From positions 5,146,001 through 5,210,000 of the forward strand of contig NZ_CP014137.1 in the NCBI RefSeq assembly GCF_002291445.1: DNA of 64,000 bases, given 5' to 3'. The notes under the pieces were generated by a model, which was not told the origin of the DNA, searched no databases, and saw nothing but the letters and a program-made list of their open reading frames with translations. This stretch comes from Brenneria goodwinii. Its GTDB lineage: Bacteria; Pseudomonadota; Gammaproteobacteria; Enterobacterales; Enterobacteriaceae. Made by a program: the position numbers and the translations under genes. Shown piece after piece: positions 61,172 to 64,000 of the stretch; position 1 is the first letter of the stretch; every line of letters starts with the position of its first letter.

Positions 61172-62890
61172 ATGGAGATGTTGTCAGGCGCCGAGATGGT
61201 GGTCCGATCGTTAATCGATCAGGGCGTAAAACATGTGTTCGGCTATCCCGGCGGTGCGGTGCTGGATATTTATGACGCCTTGCATACGGTCGGCGGTATT
61301 GAACATATTTTAGTTCGCCACGAACAAGGCGCGGTGCATATGGCCGATGGCTACGCGCGAGCTACCGGCGAGGTCGGCGTTGTGTTGGTGACTTCCGGTC
61401 CCGGCGCCACTAACGCCATTACCGGTATCGCTACCGCTTATATGGACTCGATCCCCATGGTGGTGCTTTCCGGTCAGGTCGCCACATCTCTGATTGGTTA
61501 TGATGCCTTTCAGGAGTGCGATATGGTGGGAATTTCCCGCCCGATAGTGAAGCACAGTTTTCTGGTCAAGCAGGCGGAAGATGTTCCGACCATATTGAAA
61601 AAAGCCTTTTATCTGGCATCCAGCGGCCGTCCTGGCCCGGTGGTTGTGGATTTACCGAAAGATGTGATGAATTCGGCCAATAAGCTGCCTTACCTGTATC
61701 CCGACCATGTCAGCATGCGTTCATACAATCCGACGGTTCAGGGGCATAAAGGTCAAATCCGGCGCGCGTTACAAACGCTGCTGGCGGCGGAAAGACCCAT
61801 TATTTACAGCGGCGGCGGGGTAATCACCTCCGACTGCCATCAGGAACTGCGGACGCTGGCGGAACAGCTCAATCTGCCGGTCACCACCTCATTGATGGGG
61901 TTGGGCGGCTTTCCCGGCACGCATCGCCAATGTCTGGGCATGCTTGGCATGCACGGCACTTATGAAGCCAATATGGCGATGCAGCACGCCGATGTGATTT
62001 TCGCCGTCGGGGTGCGTTTTGACGATCGCACCACCAATAATCTGGAAAAATATTGCCCTGACGCCACGGTCCTGCACATTGATATCGATCCGGCGTCGAT
62101 CTCCAAAACCGTCGCCGCGGATATTCCGATCGTCGGCGACGCCAAACAGGTATTAACCCTGATGCTGGAACTGCTGGCGCAGGATGAGGCTCAGCAGCAG
62201 TTCGATGCATTGCGCGACTGGTGGCAGAATATCGAGCAGTGGCGGGCCCGTCATTGCCTGAAATATAGCCAGGAGGGCGATAGCATAAAACCGCAGGCGG
62301 TGATCGAAACCCTATATCGTCTGACGAAGGGCGATGCTTATGTGGCCTCGGATGTGGGTCAGCATCAGATGTTTACCGCGCTTTATTATCCCTTCGATCT
62401 TCCGCGTCATTGGGTTAATTCCGGCGGTTTGGGCACCATGGGATTCGGCTTGCCCGCCGCATTGGGCATTAAGCTGGCGCTGCCGGAAGAAACGGTTGTC
62501 TGCGTAACCGGCGACGGCAGTATCCAGATGAATATCCAGGAGCTTTCTACCGCGTTGCAATATGATTTGCCGATTGTGGTGGTTAATCTGAACAACCGTT
62601 TCCTCGGTATGGTGAAGCAGTGGCAGGATATGATTTATTCCGGTCGTCACTCCAGTTCGTATATGGAATCACTGCCGGATTTCGTTAAGCTGGCCGAAGC
62701 CTATGGTCATATCGGTATTTCCATCAACACGCCTGACGAGTTGGAAAGCAAGCTGGCGCAGGCGCTGGCGCAAAAGCATCGTCTGGTGTTTGTGGATGTT
62801 AAAGTCGACAGCAACGAGCACGTTTATCCCATGCAGATCCGCGGTGGCGGGATGGATGAAATGTGGCTAAGCAAAACGGAGAGGACCTGA
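61172..62890 (+). CDS. ilvI: Acetolactate synthase isozyme III, large subunit IlvI
   Basis: IlvI is the ThDP- and FAD-dependent catalytic subunit of the valine-sensitive isozyme III. It has 572 residues (E. coli 574). The catalytic glutamate is in RHEQGAVHMADGYARA near residue 48 and the ThDP motif in TGDGSIQMNIQELSTAL near 446. The frame is open from 61106, but AGAGG stands before the ATG at 61172 and MEMLSGAEMVVRSL is identical to E. coli. The small subunit follows after two bases. Confidence 0.97.
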   Translation: MEMLSGAEMVVRSLIDQGVKHVFGYPGGAVLDIYDALHTVGGIEHILVRHEQGAVHMADGYARATGEVGVVLVTSGPGATNAITGIATAYMDSIPMVVLSGQVATSLIGYDAFQECDMVGISRPIVKHSFLVKQAEDVPTILKKAFYLASSGRPGPVVVDLPKDVMNSANKLPYLYPDHVSMRSYNPTVQGHKGQIRRALQTLLAAERPIIYSGGGVITSDCHQELRTLAEQLNLPVTTSLMGLGGFPGTHRQCLGMLGMHGTYEANMAMQHADVIFAVGVRFDDRTTNNLEKYCPDATVLHIDIDPASISKTVAADIPIVGDAKQVLTLMLELLAQDEAQQQFDALRDWWQNIEQWRARHCLKYSQEGDSIKPQAVIETLYRLTKGDAYVASDVGQHQMFTALYYPFDLPRHWVNSGGLGTMGFGLPAALGIKLALPEETVVCVTGDGSIQMNIQELSTALQYDLPIVVVNLNNRFLGMVKQWQDMIYSGRHSSSYMESLPDFVKLAEAYGHIGISINTPDELESKLAQALAQKHRLVFVDVKVDSNEHVYPMQIRGGGMDEMWLSKTERT

Positions 62891-62892
62891 TC

Positions 62893-63384
62893 ATGCGGCG
62901 GATTTTATCGGTATTACTTGAAAATGAATCAGGTGCATTGTCGCGTGTCGTCGGCCTGTTCTCTCAGCGTGGCTACAATATCGAAAGTTTGACCGTTGCG
63001 CCCACTGACGATCCCACGCTATCGCGCATGACCATTCAAACGGTCGGCGACGAAAAAGCGTTGGAGCAGATAGAGAAACAACTGCATAAGCTGGTGGATG
63101 TCCTACGCGTGAGCGAACTGGGGCAGGGTTCTCACGTTGAGCGTGAAATCATGCTGGTGAAACTGCAGGCCACGGGCTATGGCCGAGAAGAGGTCAAACG
63201 TTGCGCGGAGATTTTCCGTGGGCAGATTGTCGATGTCACCACTTCTCTTTACACCGTACAGTTGGCGGGAACCAGCGACAAGCTGGATGCATTCCTTAAC
63301 GCGGTTCGCGAAGTGGCGGAGATTGTGGAAGTCGCGCGTTCGGGGATCGTCGGCGTATCCCGCGGCGATAAAATCATGCGCTAA
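62893..63384 (+). CDS. ilvH: Acetolactate synthase isozyme III, small regulatory subunit IlvH
   Basis: IlvH gives valine feedback inhibition to IlvI. It has 163 residues, exactly as in E. coli, with an N-terminal ACT domain (RRILSVLLENESGALSRVVG; Gly14 and Asn11 contact valine in E. coli) and a C-terminal ALS_ss_C domain. Its ATG follows GGAGAGGA. A strong terminator lies 27 bases after the stop. Confidence 0.97.
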   Translation: MRRILSVLLENESGALSRVVGLFSQRGYNIESLTVAPTDDPTLSRMTIQTVGDEKALEQIEKQLHKLVDVLRVSELGQGSHVEREIMLVKLQATGYGREEVKRCAEIFRGQIVDVTTSLYTVQLAGTSDKLDAFLNAVREVAEIVEVARSGIVGVSRGDKIMR

Positions 63385-63411
63385 GGCTATTTTTTCGCTG
63401 ATTTTTCGTTT

Positions 63412-63449
63412 AAGAGGCCCGATAATTGCGTCGGGCCTCTTAATTTTTT
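63412..63449 (+). terminator. Rho-independent terminator of ilvIH
   Basis: AAGAGGCCCGA pairs perfectly with TCGGGCCTCTT around an eight-base loop, followed by AATTTTTT. Confidence 0.93.
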
Positions 63450-63463
63450 CCGTCGATATCTTA

Positions 63464-63604
63464 TATATACCCAATAGATTTCGAGATGCAGGAAGGCGGC
63501 GACGCAGAGAATCCCTGGGAGCTTACACCAGTAAGTGACCGGGGTGAGCGAGGAAAGCCAACGCACCTGCAACTTGAAAGATGAAGGGTATATACCCAAT
63601 AGAT
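63464..63604 (+). repeat. ERIC repeat flanked by a 16-base direct repeat
   Basis: The core reads GAATCCCTGGGAGCTTAC then AGTAAGTGACCGGGGTGAGC, matching the ERIC consensus used for ERIC1R and ERIC2 primers. Imperfect terminal inverted repeats are TATACCCAATAGATTTCGAG and CTTGAAAGATGAAGGGTATA. TATATACCCAATAGAT occurs at 63464-63479 and again, identical, at 63589-63604, so a second unit may begin where the first ends. It lies between ilvH and cra. Confidence 0.85.
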
Positions 63605-63759
63605 GACAACGTTCGGACGGGCGGTACTCTGAAATATTAAGCATATATGATAAAAGCGGTTGCTGTTCGAGGTTGTCTGCGGTTAGATCTACGCCATATC
63701 CATGATGAGCTTATGGTCATCGCTCTACTTATTTATCCGGCTTACTAAAGGGGTTACCA

Positions 63760-64000
63760 GTGAAACTGGATGAAATCGCGCGTCTTGCGGGTGTTTCACG
63801 CACTACAGCCAGTTATGTGATCAATGGAAAAGCAAAACAGTATCGCGTCAGCGATAAGACCGTTGAAAAAGTCATGGCCGTGGTCAGAGAGCACAATTAT
63901 CACCCCAATGCCGTCGCCGCCGGGTTGCGTGCCGGACGCACGCGTTCTATCGGGCTGGTTATTCCCGATTTGGAAAATACCAGCTATACGCGGATAGCCA
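63760..64000 (+). CDS. cra: Catabolite repressor/activator Cra (FruR), N-terminal part
   Basis: Cra is a LacI-family regulator that controls glycolytic and gluconeogenic genes in response to fructose 1-phosphate. The GTG at 63760 is preceded by AAAGGGG, and the first 80 residues are visible. The helix-turn-helix is KLDEIARLAGVSRTTASYV, followed by the hinge helix region with VAAGLRAGRTRSIGLVIPDL, nearly identical to E. coli. The gene runs out of the window. Confidence 0.97.
   Translation, partial: MKLDEIARLAGVSRTTASYVINGKAKQYRVSDKTVEKVMAVVREHNYHPNAVAAGLRAGRTRSIGLVIPDLENTSYTRIA

Noticed and set aside
61075..61275. Small frame overlapping the start of ilvI
   Set aside because: Overlaps ilvI in another frame, poor start, and no family.

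Overview
The window is chromosomal DNA of an enterobacterium. Gene order follows the Escherichia coli thr-to-fruR arc: rsmA-pdxA-surA-lptD / djlA / rluA-rapA-polB ... yabI ... thiQPB-sgrR-sgrS ... leuDCBA-leuL-ilvIH-cra. Accessory blocks sit at three breaks in this backbone. The histidine-degradation genes, the two-subunit fumarase, the ERIC repeats and a gene that looks like a type III effector suggest a plant-associated member of the Pectobacteriaceae (Pectobacterium, Brenneria or Dickeya type). That assignment is an inference, not a proof.

Layout. 1-13 kb: envelope biogenesis (surA, lptD), vitamin B6 (pdxA), rRNA modification (rsmA, rluA), djlA, rapA and DNA polymerase II. 13-21 kb: a Cache-GGDEF diguanylate cyclase, then a complete branched-chain amino acid ABC transporter (livJHMGF) preceded by what reads as a sigma-54 promoter, then yabI. 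21-33 kb: a catabolic island with hutH, hutU, hutI, the repressor hutC, a TauABC-type transporter, a HisC-like aminotransferase and a GldA/HcxA-like dehydrogenase. Four copies of one HutC-type operator tie most of it together. 33-35 kb: ilvBN with its valine-rich leader peptide and attenuator. 35-40 kb: a six-gene operon for an unusual succinate dehydrogenase/fumarate reductase (order B-C-D-A) plus a two-subunit class I fumarase/tartrate dehydratase, with a perfect FNR-type palindrome upstream. 40-45 kb: an orphan periplasmic binding protein and adhE, whose leader carries a diverged ERIC element. 45-51 kb: thiBPQ with a TPP riboswitch, sgrR, and the SgrS RNA encoding SgrT. 51-56 kb: a phosphonate-type transporter (phnDCEE) and a candidate HrpL-controlled, N-myristoylated effector, both in the place where E. 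coli has setA. 56-64 kb: leuABCD with leuL and its attenuator, ilvIH, an ERIC repeat, and the start of cra.

Branched-chain amino acids recur throughout: uptake (liv), two acetolactate synthases (IlvBN, IlvIH), leucine synthesis (leuABCD) and two attenuation leaders. A near-identical 33-35 base hairpin element precedes both livH and ilvI. The strongest candidates for something new are the effector-like gene at 55.0 kb and the FAD-histidine-less SDH/FRD plus fumarase operon.
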